The notes beneath the pieces are model-generated. The model was not told the DNA's origin. It did no database searches and saw only the letters and a list, made by a program, of their open reading frames with translations. From assembly GCF_007097155.1 (NCBI RefSeq), contig NZ_VJWA01000001.1, forward strand, positions 839,501 to 903,500: a DNA stretch of 64,000 nt, in the 5' to 3' direction. The stretch comes from Glacieibacterium frigidum (lineage in GTDB: Bacteria > Pseudomonadota > Alphaproteobacteria > Sphingomonadales > Sphingomonadaceae). Shown here one piece after another: positions 35,391 through 43,033 of the stretch (position 1 is its first letter; every line of letters begins with the position of its first letter). The position numbers and the translations under genes are program-made.

Positions 35391-36338
35391 TTACCGCAGG
35401 CGCGGATCGTCGATGCGGAAGCGCATCTGCGCGTGCAGTTGACGCGCGGCGGCCCGGATCGCGGGGTCGACCGTGCTGCCGCGCGCGACCTCGTCGAGCT
35501 GCTCGAACGCCGCGCGGCCGTGGCGGCGCGAGGCGAACAGCGGGCGCGCGGTCTCGATCACGACGCTCTCGCCGCCGGGCAGCGCCGACAGGCACGACAA
35601 GTCGGTGACCAGCGAGCGCAGCGCCGCAGTCTCGAACGGCTGGTCGCCGAGGCGGCCGCGGGTCTGCCAGTCGCGCGGCCAAGTGCGGCGAAGGTCGGCG
35701 AGATACACGTCGGCAGGCACGCCGGGCTCGGCCCGCGCGATCGCCGCGCAGGCGGGCGGCGCGGTCCAGGCGGTCACGCGGAAGCCGCGCCGGTCCTGCT
35801 TGACGACCTGCACGACGACGGGCGGGCGCGGCGGCTGGACCGCGGCAACCGCCTCCAGCCGTCCGGCGGCATAGCGATAGGCGATGGTCTCGGGGCGCGC
35901 CGGGCCGGCGGGCATCGTCACCACGACGCCGCCGTCGGCGAGCCTAGCGGTCGCGCCGTCGACGCAGCTGCCGAAGCGGCGGCTGAGACGCAGCGGCGCT
36001 GCGCCGCGTGCCTCGACGACCTGGTACTGGACCGGGCAGGCGGCATCGTTCGCGGCGACGGCGAGCAGCATGTAATCGACACCGGGCGCCTTGCACGCCG
36101 CGCGGATCGTTGCCGATGCGACGTCACGGCCCAGGGCCGTGGCACGTGCGCCGACTCGTACGATGCGGCGGCGCTCGGTGCCGGCGATGGTCGCGGTGCC
36201 GCCGGTCAGCAGCGTGCTGCCGACACCGCCCATCGGCAGCTCGGCACATCCGGCCTTGGCGGTAGCGTCGACACGGGCCACCTCGGCGGTGGCCGGCGCA
36301 AGCATCAAGGCGACAAGCGATCCGAAAACGAACGACAT
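35391..36338 (-). CDS. Exported protein with TDLSCL and LFASRRHG motifs (cassette partner, right copy)
   Basis: 315 residues with an N-terminal signal peptide (SFVFGSLVALMLAPATA), no lipobox. I do not recognise the family. It is a paralog of the lipoprotein encoded at 11039-11887: AACPVQYQVV, FGSC, GGVVVTMP, LVTDLSCL and LFASRRHGRAAF occur in the same order and spacing. It has several cysteines in the mature part, consistent with a periplasmic disulfide-bonded protein. The gene is 26 bases downstream of the large DRL-motif protein gene, in the same operon, mirroring the left-hand pair. Confidence 0.75.
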   Translation of the reverse strand: MSFVFGSLVALMLAPATAEVARVDATAKAGCAELPMGGVGSTLLTGGTATIAGTERRRIVRVGARATALGRDVASATIRAACKAPGVDYMLLAVAANDAACPVQYQVVEARGAAPLRLSRRFGSCVDGATARLADGGVVVTMPAGPARPETIAYRYAAGRLEAVAAVQPPRPPVVVQVVKQDRRGFRVTAWTAPPACAAIARAEPGVPADVYLADLRRTWPRDWQTRGRLGDQPFETAALRSLVTDLSCLSALPGGESVVIETARPLFASRRHGRAAFEQLDEVARGSTVDPAIRAAARQLHAQMRFRIDDPRLR

Positions 36339-36364
36339 GTAATAAGCCCCCGAAAACTGGTTGG

Positions 36365-37849
36365 TCAGGCAGTAACGATCCGGCGCGCGGCTTGCTCCGC
36401 CTCATCGGTCAGGCGCGCGACGACGCGCTCCTGGTCGAAGGGCAGCACCTCCGGGTAGTGCGGCATGCCGCCGTCCTCGACGCGGCTGCGCTCGGCGAAC
36501 AGCGCCGAGATGATCACCCCGTCGTCGGCGGTTGCAAGGTCGATCTGCGTGGCGACGAGGCTCAGCACATCGCTGCCGTCGGCGGCGGCGAATGGCCCGT
36601 GCTCCATCGCGGTCGCCCAGACGACATCGCGCAGCGCGGTCGAGCGTTCGAGCAGCGATACGCCCGCCGCCTCGAAGCGCAGCGCCAGAATGTCGTACCA
36701 GATCGCGTGGATATACGGCCGGTCGGACGCATCGGCATTGGGCGTCGCGTCGCCGAAGCCCTGGCGCGCCTCGCCCGGCACTGCCGGCTGGCCCGCGGGG
36801 ATGTTCGAGCCGTCGGGCGGAGGGACGGCCTGCGCGCCGCCCGCATCGGCGGCGACGCGGCCTGCACCGGGGCCTTCACCGCCGGCCAGCATCGCGGCAG
36901 CACCGCCGGCGACGACGGGGACGGCAACCGCATGGGTGTCGGTGGGGACGAGCACGCCGGTCAGCGTCACGCCCTCACCCGCCCGGCCCGGCGCGACGCC
37001 GGTCAGCGGCAGGGCGCTCAGCGTCGTGGCATTGGCGAAGCCGCCCGCGACGCGCAGTTCAGCCGCGGTGCCCCCGTCGGCGCGCGCGTAGATCAGGATC
37101 GACCCGAGCGGCGCGTCGCGCGCGGTGGCAATCGGCGCGCCTGCCCGGTCGAGGACGTTGACGAGGCCGCCCAGCGAGACGTTGACCGTGGTCGCGGCAG
37201 CGACCGGCGTGCCGGCGACGGCCGAACCCGCCACAGCGCCCGGCGCAGTGCCGACCGTCGCGCCGACAGTTGCCGCGGGGGTGCCGACGTTCGCGGCAGT
37301 GTGCCCGCCACCCAGCCCCACGCTGACCCGCAGCCCACGGTCGCCGGCGCTCGCCCCGGCGGGTCCTTCGATCCGATGTGGCAGCGCCGCGCTCTCGGCC
37401 GCATTGCGCACCGCGCCGACCCCGCGCGTATCGGCGCCGATCGCGACGCGGGCGGTCAGCAGCGTGTCGTTCCCCGACGTCGTCGCGGTGCGCGTCGACC
37501 CGGTCTCAAGCGCGCGCATGCCGCCGATGTCATGGCGGGTCGCGATCTCGGCATGGATGTCGCCGACGCGCGCGGTCATTCCCTTGGTCATCACCGGCGA
37601 CGGGTCGGCAGGTAAATTGCCGGCGCGAAACTTCGCCAATGGGTCAGGGCTGTGCAGCAGCCGGTCGATCGGGGAGGTGGAATGGAGCAGCCGGTCGAGC
37701 CCGAGGTGCAGCGTCACGCCCGCCACCGGGGTTGCGATCTGAAGGTCGACGCTCGACCGTGACAGGCCGACGTCGACGTCGGCGCCGCGGTCGCTCGTGC
37801 CGAGCTGGACCGTCCTGATATTCAGGTCGATGCCCGGCAGACTGACCAT
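36365..37849 (-). CDS. Large T3SS-associated protein with paired DRL motif and degenerate hydrolase domain
   Basis: 494 residues, no Sec signal. It has a DRLL motif twice (52-55, 62-65), matching position and spacing of DRLV in the LysM protein of 11877-13667, including SPIDRLLHSP against SPVDRLVASP. A mid-region segment (VNVLDRAGAPI ... DAPLGSILIYARADGG ... VTLTGVLVPTDTH) aligns with the CHAP-like domain of that protein (QNVLNDPRHNI ... DAPVGAVLVYGAAPGA ... VLIGVYIKPD) but the cysteine and histidine are gone. No LysM domains. The C-terminus has RSTALRDVVWATAMEHGP, reminiscent of phage/Vgr-related lysozyme-like domains. Probable secreted protein; activity uncertain. Confidence 0.7.
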   Translation of the reverse strand: MVSLPGIDLNIRTVQLGTSDRGADVDVGLSRSSVDLQIATPVAGVTLHLGLDRLLHSTSPIDRLLHSPDPLAKFRAGNLPADPSPVMTKGMTARVGDIHAEIATRHDIGGMRALETGSTRTATTSGNDTLLTARVAIGADTRGVGAVRNAAESAALPHRIEGPAGASAGDRGLRVSVGLGGGHTAANVGTPAATVGATVGTAPGAVAGSAVAGTPVAAATTVNVSLGGLVNVLDRAGAPIATARDAPLGSILIYARADGGTAAELRVAGGFANATTLSALPLTGVAPGRAGEGVTLTGVLVPTDTHAVAVPVVAGGAAAMLAGGEGPGAGRVAADAGGAQAVPPPDGSNIPAGQPAVPGEARQGFGDATPNADASDRPYIHAIWYDILALRFEAAGVSLLERSTALRDVVWATAMEHGPFAAADGSDVLSLVATQIDLATADDGVIISALFAERSRVEDGGMPHYPEVLPFDQERVVARLTDEAEQAARRIVTA

Positions 37850-37865
37850 CGTCGACTATCCTGTT

Positions 37866-38378
37866 CTAGCGATTGAGCTTCTCAACCATCGTCGCCGCCG
37901 ATTCGATCCGTGCCGTGACGCCGCCGATCCCATCGCCCGCGCCGCTCGCGACCGCCTGGTCGAGTGCGTCGAGGACGCCACCCAGCATCGTGTCGGTCGG
38001 CGCATCGGCGAGCGCGTTGAAGCGCAACGCGACCCCGCGCGCGAAATCCTCGATGGCACGGCCCAGCGCGCCCTCCTGCGCCGGCGTCGCACCGAAGCCC
38101 TGCGCCAGTTCGCCGGTCAGCGCGCGCAGCTGATACACATCGCCGCCCCGCGCCAGCTCGGCCCGGTCGGGCGTGAAGCTCGACGGCAGACCGGTGCGAC
38201 CCTGCCAGGTCGCACCGGCCGCCCCGTCGCTCTTGAAGCTCTGCGCCGACCAGGCCAGGACGCGATCACCAATCGTCGCCATCGCGGTGCGCGCGGCGTT
38301 GCCCGCGTCACGCGGTCCGACAGCCGTCGTGGTGGCGGTGATTGGCGGTGTTCCGCCGATGCGTTCGAACCCGGTCAT
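37866..38378 (-). CDS. T3SS-island protein of unknown function, possible secreted or chaperone protein
   Basis: 170 residues from the ATG at 38378, which has GAGG-type purines upstream. No signal peptide, no recognised domain. The N-terminal 30 residues are Thr/Pro/Ala-rich, as in many T3SS substrates; the rest is predicted helical (GELAQGFGATPAQEGALGRA, EDFARGVALRFNALADAPTD, GGVLDALDQAVASGAGDG). It is the first gene of the leftward operon 38378-35391, and lies 17 bases before the large DRL-motif protein, so it could be its chaperone or a co-secreted protein. It shares a divergent promoter region and box D with the lipase gene. Confidence 0.6.
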   Translation of the reverse strand: MTGFERIGGTPPITATTTAVGPRDAGNAARTAMATIGDRVLAWSAQSFKSDGAAGATWQGRTGLPSSFTPDRAELARGGDVYQLRALTGELAQGFGATPAQEGALGRAIEDFARGVALRFNALADAPTDTMLGGVLDALDQAVASGAGDGIGGVTARIESAATMVEKLNR

Positions 38379-38454
38379 AGCCCTTGCCTCGTCTCGACAC
38401 GGCCGAATGCCGCTCGATTGCGGTGCGTTATGCGCGTGTGTCCGCCCCGTCACC

Positions 38455-38471
38455 ATAATCGGAACGACTAT
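38455..38471. promoter_or_regulatory. Palindromic box D
   Basis: ATAATCGGAACGACTAT, symmetrical around GAA (AATCG / CGACT) and 13/16 identical to box A. It lies in the 151-base divergent gap, about 66 bases from the lipase ATG and 82 from the ATG at 38378, so one site could serve both directions. Confidence 0.55.
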
Positions 38472-38529
38472 GGCTGGCCTCCGCCCGCGGTGCGACAAGG
38501 CTGCAAGGATACGCGCAAGGACCGTGGCA

Positions 38530-39447
38530 ATGATCCAGTCGATTTCATCCAGTCGCCCGATCGAGGCGGGCTCGGTTCCCGAGCTGCGGCAGACCACCGC
38601 CGATCGCTTCGCCGCAGATTGGGCCGCTCCGAGTGCGACGCGCGCCGCATCGTCGGCGGCGCCGCAGGTCGCCGCGACCCGCGGTGCCGAGGGCGGCAGC
38701 ATCCCCGCCTCGACGGTGCGCACGCAGGAGAGCGCGTTGCTTGCCGCCGACGTATATCGTGATACCCCCACGCCGCCCACGGGCTTCCGCGTCGCGAGCG
38801 CCGACGATCTGTCGCGTCTCGGCATCGCACCCGAGCAGCTCGAGCGGGCCGGGTCGAGCTTTCGCGCGCGCGTCTATGTCACGGGCAGCGGCGAGACCGA
38901 GCGCTTCGTGGTCGCCTTCCGCGGCTCGTCGAGCGGCGAGGACTGGCGCAACAACTTCCAGCAGGCAGCGGGAGCGAACTCGCAGAGCTACACCAAGGCA
39001 CTGATCATCGGCGAAGCGCTCGCGCGCAGCGATGCCTCGGTAACCATCGCCGGGCACTCGCTTGGCGGCGGACTCGCCTCGGCGACGGCAGTCGCATCGG
39101 GGCGCGAGGCCGATACCTTCAATGCCGCCGGGCTGACCGACAAGACCATCGATCGCGCGCAGGCGATCAGTGCCGCCAACGGCCGCGGCGGTGGCGACGT
39201 CGCGGTGCAGGCCTACCAGGTCCCGGGCGAGATCCTGTCGTACCTGCAGGACGGCGGCGACCGGGTGCTCGGCGCGGTGCTGTTCGGTGTTCCCGGTGCG
39301 CTGCTCGCCGATGCGCCATCGGCCTATGGCAGCCGCCACGAGCTTCCCGATGTCGCGCCCGAGGGCAAGAACTGGTTCGAGCGGCACAGTCGCATCGATC
39401 GCCATATGATCGATTGGGTTGTCGCCGGGGCAGGCAGCTTGCGCTAG
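38530..39447 (+). CDS. Class 3-type lipase, candidate T3SS effector
   Basis: 305 residues from the ATG at 38530 (AAGGA 8 bases upstream); longer frames run into the promoter region. No Sec signal; the N-terminus is Ser/Thr/Ala-rich (MIQSISSSRPIEAG), typical of T3SS substrates. The hydrolase core has FVVAFRGSSSGEDWRNNF (oxyanion strand), the nucleophile elbow AGHSLGGG with Ser177, VQAYQVPGEILSYLQ, and a C-terminal histidine-rich stretch (ERHSRIDRHMIDWV) for the triad. It would cleave lipids or phospholipids in a target cell. The gene is divergent from a T3SS-island operon and precedes an ankyrin lipoprotein gene. Effector status is inference. Confidence 0.8.
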   Translation: MIQSISSSRPIEAGSVPELRQTTADRFAADWAAPSATRAASSAAPQVAATRGAEGGSIPASTVRTQESALLAADVYRDTPTPPTGFRVASADDLSRLGIAPEQLERAGSSFRARVYVTGSGETERFVVAFRGSSSGEDWRNNFQQAAGANSQSYTKALIIGEALARSDASVTIAGHSLGGGLASATAVASGREADTFNAAGLTDKTIDRAQAISAANGRGGGDVAVQAYQVPGEILSYLQDGGDRVLGAVLFGVPGALLADAPSAYGSRHELPDVAPEGKNWFERHSRIDRHMIDWVVAGAGSLR

Positions 39448-39501
39448 ACCAGGTCAGGCAGCCGGTCGCGCGAGCGTCCGTGCATCAGGAAAGCCGCGCG
39501 T

Positions 39502-40320
39502 GTGCTTCGATACCCCGTTCTGCTCGGCCTGGTCCTGCTCATGACGAGCGGGTGCGCCGACGCCGGTGCCGGGTGCTTCATTCCCGAAACCGTGCTGCCC
39601 AAACGCGAGGCAGTGATGACGCGCGTCGATAACGGCCAGGCAGGGCGAGATCTGATGGCGGCGGTGTTTGACGGCGATACTGCGACGGTCGGGGCTATGC
39701 TGGCGCGCGACCCGCGATTGCGGAACACGCAAGGCGGTGTGCTCGGTGACCTGCTGAGCGTCGCCATCGCCCGATGCGACAAGCCGATGCTGACGCGGCT
39801 ACTGGCCAGCGGTGTCCCCGCCGACGGCCCGCCCGCCAACGAGCCGCCGCTGACGCTGGCGTTGCGCGTTACCGAGCCGTGGTTTGCCGAAACGCTGTTG
39901 AAGGCCGGCGCGTCGGCCAACCGGCTGACTAAGGCGGGCGGTCGACCGCTCGACGATGCCATCGTCATCGGCTCAGCCGGTGCCGTGCGGATGCTGATCG
40001 AATATGGCGCGAAGCTCGACGATCGCAGCAGCACCGGGGCGACGCCGCTGCAGACGGCGCTCGACGGGCATCGTTTCGCGATTGCCGAGCTGTTGATCGC
40101 ACGCGGCGCAGACCCCTGGGCGGTCGACAACAGTGGCGGCAATCTGGGCTGGGCGGTGTCGCGGCCGTCGCTTGCCCAGACGGCGGAGGACGATGCGGCG
40201 CACGCCCGGCTCGCGGCAAAACTACCCGCGATGGGCTGGCCCAGCCCCGCGCCTTCGCCAAAGGAAGTGCGTGCGCTCGTCGCGGCGGGCCGCTGGCCGC
40301 CGGCGCGGGCGCGCAATTGA
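39502..40320 (+). CDS. Ankyrin-repeat lipoprotein
   Basis: 272 residues, GTG start. A lipoprotein signal (VLLGLVLLMTSGC, cysteine 18) is followed by about four ankyrin-like helix pairs (DTATVGAMLARDPRLR, DKPMLTRLLASGVPADG, SAGAVRMLIEYGAKLDDR, FAIAELLIARGADPWAVD). It is therefore displayed in the periplasm or outer membrane. It lies 54 bases after the lipase gene in the same direction. Ankyrin proteins are among the immunity-type families known beside polymorphic toxins and T6SS lipases, so a protective role against the lipase is a reasonable but unproven inference. Confidence 0.85.
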   Translation: MLRYPVLLGLVLLMTSGCADAGAGCFIPETVLPKREAVMTRVDNGQAGRDLMAAVFDGDTATVGAMLARDPRLRNTQGGVLGDLLSVAIARCDKPMLTRLLASGVPADGPPANEPPLTLALRVTEPWFAETLLKAGASANRLTKAGGRPLDDAIVIGSAGAVRMLIEYGAKLDDRSSTGATPLQTALDGHRFAIAELLIARGADPWAVDNSGGNLGWAVSRPSLAQTAEDDAAHARLAAKLPAMGWPSPAPSPKEVRALVAAGRWPPARARN

Positions 40321-40417
40321 AGCACTGATGCAGCGTCGCTTGCCGCTGGCCGCCGGCCCGCGCGCGACACTGACGTTGTTTGCGCTTCGGGCGGTCAGGC
40401 GTTAAGCCCCGCCTCCG

Positions 40418-41809
40418 ATGCGCTATCTCAGCACGCGCGGCGCCGCGCCGATCCTCGATTTCGAAGCCGTGACGCTCGCCGGGCTCGCCAGCGACGGTGG
40501 CCTGTACGTGCCCGAAAGCTGGCCGCAATTCTCTGCCGACGAGATCGCGGCGCTTGCCGACCTGTCCTACGTCGAGACCGCAGTGCGGATCACCCTGCCA
40601 TTCCTGGGCGGCGCGCTGACCGAGGACGAGCTGCGCAGCCTGCTGACCGAGGCGTATGCCAGCTTCGACCATGCCGCGGTGACGCCGCTGGTGCAGCTCG
40701 ATGCGCGCCACTGGCTGCTCGAGCTGTTCCACGGCCCAACCTATGCCTTCAAGGATGTCGCGCTGCAGGCGATCGGCCTGTTGTTCGAGCGTTTCCTCGG
40801 CCGCCGCGACGAGCATCTGACGATCATCGGCGCGACCAGCGGCGATACCGGGTCGGCAGCGATCGCCGCACTTGCCGGGCGCGAGCGGCTCGACGTCTTC
40901 ATGCTCCATCCCGAGGGGTTGGTCAGCGACGTCCAGCGCCGCCAGATGACGACGGTGATGGCGCCGAACGTCTACAACATCGCGGTTCAGGGCAATTTCG
41001 ACGATTGCCAGGGCTTGGTGAAGGCGATGTTCAACGATCCCGCGTTCGCTAGCCGTTTCCACCTGTCGGCGGTGAATTCGATTAACTGGGCGCGGCTGCT
41101 GCTGCAGATCGTCTATTATTTCTACGCCGCCGTCCGCCTCGGCGCGCCCGGGCGGCGGGTCAGCTTTTCGGTGCCGACAGGCAATTTCGGCGATGTCTTT
41201 GCAGGGTACGCTGCGGCGAAGATGGGCCTTCCGATCGACCGGCTGATCGTCGCCACCAACGTCAACGACATCGTCGCGCGCGCGCTGGGGCACGGCGATT
41301 ATTCGCGCGGGGTGGTGACCGCGACCTCGACGCCGTCGATGGATATCCAGGTCAGCTCGAACTTCGAGCGGCTGTTGTTCGACCTGCACGGGCGCGACGG
41401 GGCAGGGTGCGCCGCCGCAATGGCCGGGTTCGAGCGCGACGGGCGGCTGACGCTCGACGCGGCACAGCGCACGCAGGTCGCGACGCATTTCGACGCGGCG
41501 CGGATCGACGCCGATGAGCTCGCGCTGACCCTGCGCTGGGCGCACGACCGCGCCGGGCAGATCCTCGACCCCCACACCGGGATCGGACTAGCGGCGGCAC
41601 GCGCCGCCCCCGGCGACGGGCCGGTGGTGACGCTGGCGACCGCGCACCCGGGCAAGTTCCGTGACGCCGTCGAGCGCGCCACAGGCGTCTGTCCGGGCCT
41701 GCCGCCGCGTGCGCAGGGGCTGTTCGACCGGGAGGAGCGCTACGACGTGCTGCCGAACGACCTGAGTGCCATCGAAGCGTTCGTCGCCGTGCGGGCGACA
41801 CCGCGGTGA
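40418..41809 (+). CDS. thrC: Threonine synthase
   Basis: 463 residues, normal for the bacterial long-form enzyme, which converts O-phosphohomoserine to threonine with pyridoxal phosphate. The opening MRYLSTRGAAPILDFEAVTL and SDGGLYVPE are characteristic; the cofactor lysine is K112 in HGPTYAFKDVALQ, and the phosphate-binding loop is in GATSGDTGSAAI. VPTGNFGDVFAGYAAAKMGL is the second cofactor segment. The stop overlaps the GTG start of the M16 peptidase gene by 4 bases, a gene pairing seen widely in alphaproteobacteria. Confidence 0.97.
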   Translation: MRYLSTRGAAPILDFEAVTLAGLASDGGLYVPESWPQFSADEIAALADLSYVETAVRITLPFLGGALTEDELRSLLTEAYASFDHAAVTPLVQLDARHWLLELFHGPTYAFKDVALQAIGLLFERFLGRRDEHLTIIGATSGDTGSAAIAALAGRERLDVFMLHPEGLVSDVQRRQMTTVMAPNVYNIAVQGNFDDCQGLVKAMFNDPAFASRFHLSAVNSINWARLLLQIVYYFYAAVRLGAPGRRVSFSVPTGNFGDVFAGYAAAKMGLPIDRLIVATNVNDIVARALGHGDYSRGVVTATSTPSMDIQVSSNFERLLFDLHGRDGAGCAAAMAGFERDGRLTLDAAQRTQVATHFDAARIDADELALTLRWAHDRAGQILDPHTGIGLAAARAAPGDGPVVTLATAHPGKFRDAVERATGVCPGLPPRAQGLFDREERYDVLPNDLSAIEAFVAVRATPR

Positions 41810-43032
41810 CCCCGGTCACCACCCTCGCCAACGGCCTGCGCGTCGTCACCCGCGCGATGCCGCACGTCGAGACGGTCGCGGTCGCGCTGCACGTCGACGC
41901 GGGCGCGCGGCACGAGGGTGCGAACGTCAACGGCGTCGCGCATCTGTTCGAGCACATGGTGTTCAAGGGTACGCAGAGCCGTGACGCGCGTGCCATTGCC
42001 GAGCAGATCGAGGACGTCGGCGGGTCATTGAACGCTTACACCGCGCGCGACATGACGGTCTTCCACGCGCGGCTGCTCAAGGCCGATCTGGCGCTGGGGG
42101 TCGAGGTCATCGCCGACCTCGTGACCAACCCGCTGTTCGACGACGCCGAGACGGCGCGCGAGAAGCAGGTCGTGCTGCAGGAGCTCGGCGAGGCGCGCGA
42201 CACGCCCGACGACATCGTCTTCGACCATCTGCAGGAGGCCGCATTCGCCGGCCAGGCGCTCGGCCGCTCGATCCTCGGGTCGGACGACAGCATCGCGGGG
42301 CTCGATGCCGGCGCGCTGCGCGACTGGCTCGCAGCGCAGTACCGCGGCGGCGGCTGTGTCCTCGTCGCGGCGGGCGCGGTCGAGCACGACGCAGTGGTGG
42401 CGCTGGCGGAGACCTGGCTCGGCGGGCTGCCGGCGGGAACGCGCGAGGCGACGACGGCGGCGACCTTTACCGGCACCGCGCACCACGACCGCCGCAAGTT
42501 CGAGCAGGCGCACCTGACCCTCGGCCTGTCGGCCCCCGGCCACGGCGACGCGAGCCATGATGCCGCGATGCTGTTCGCGCAGGCCGCAGGCGGCGGCGCC
42601 TCGTCGCGGCTGTTCCAGGAGGTGCGCGAGGCGCGCGGGCTGGCATATTCGGTATTCGCGAGCACGACGCCGTACGCCGACACCGGGCTGTTCTCGGTCT
42701 ATCTCGCGACCGCCAAGCGCGACGCGGCGCGCGCGCTGAAATTGACCGAGGACGTGCTCGCGGCGACCGCGACCGGCCTCGAACAGCCCGAACTCGACCG
42801 GGCGCGCGCGCAGGTCCGTGCCGGGCTGCTGATGGCACTCGAATCGCCGGGCGGCTGGTCGGAATATCTGGCACGCTCGCTGCTGGTGCACGGGCGGGTC
42901 GTGCCCCCGGCGGAGGTCGTCGCGCGCCTCGACGCGGTGACCGTCGACCAGGTCCGCGCGGTCGGCACCGCAATGCTGAGCGGCCCCCGCGCGCGCGCCG
43001 ATGTCGGGGCACCGCTGCTGAAGGCGGCGTGA
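41806..43032 (+). CDS. M16 family zinc metallopeptidase
   Basis: 408 residues, GTG start. The inverted zinc motif HxxEH is at 46-50 (HLFEHMVFKG), followed by the distal zinc-ligand region (DAETAREKQVVLQELGEARD). Relatives are mitochondrial processing peptidase beta subunit and bacterial PqqL/YmxG. No signal peptide, so a cytoplasmic role in peptide breakdown is likely; the physiological substrate is not known. Coupled to thrC upstream and followed closely by a methyltransferase gene. Confidence 0.93.
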   Translation: MTPVTTLANGLRVVTRAMPHVETVAVALHVDAGARHEGANVNGVAHLFEHMVFKGTQSRDARAIAEQIEDVGGSLNAYTARDMTVFHARLLKADLALGVEVIADLVTNPLFDDAETAREKQVVLQELGEARDTPDDIVFDHLQEAAFAGQALGRSILGSDDSIAGLDAGALRDWLAAQYRGGGCVLVAAGAVEHDAVVALAETWLGGLPAGTREATTAATFTGTAHHDRRKFEQAHLTLGLSAPGHGDASHDAAMLFAQAAGGGASSRLFQEVREARGLAYSVFASTTPYADTGLFSVYLATAKRDAARALKLTEDVLAATATGLEQPELDRARAQVRAGLLMALESPGGWSEYLARSLLVHGRVVPPAEVVARLDAVTVDQVRAVGTAMLSGPRARADVGAPLLKAA

Positions 43033-43033
43033 G

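Noticed and set aside
38455-38490. The GGAAC within the boxes as an HrpL-type promoter element
   Set aside because: No CCAC-type second element follows at the required spacing, and in box A the GGAAC faces away from the gene. The symmetry of the sites fits an operator better.
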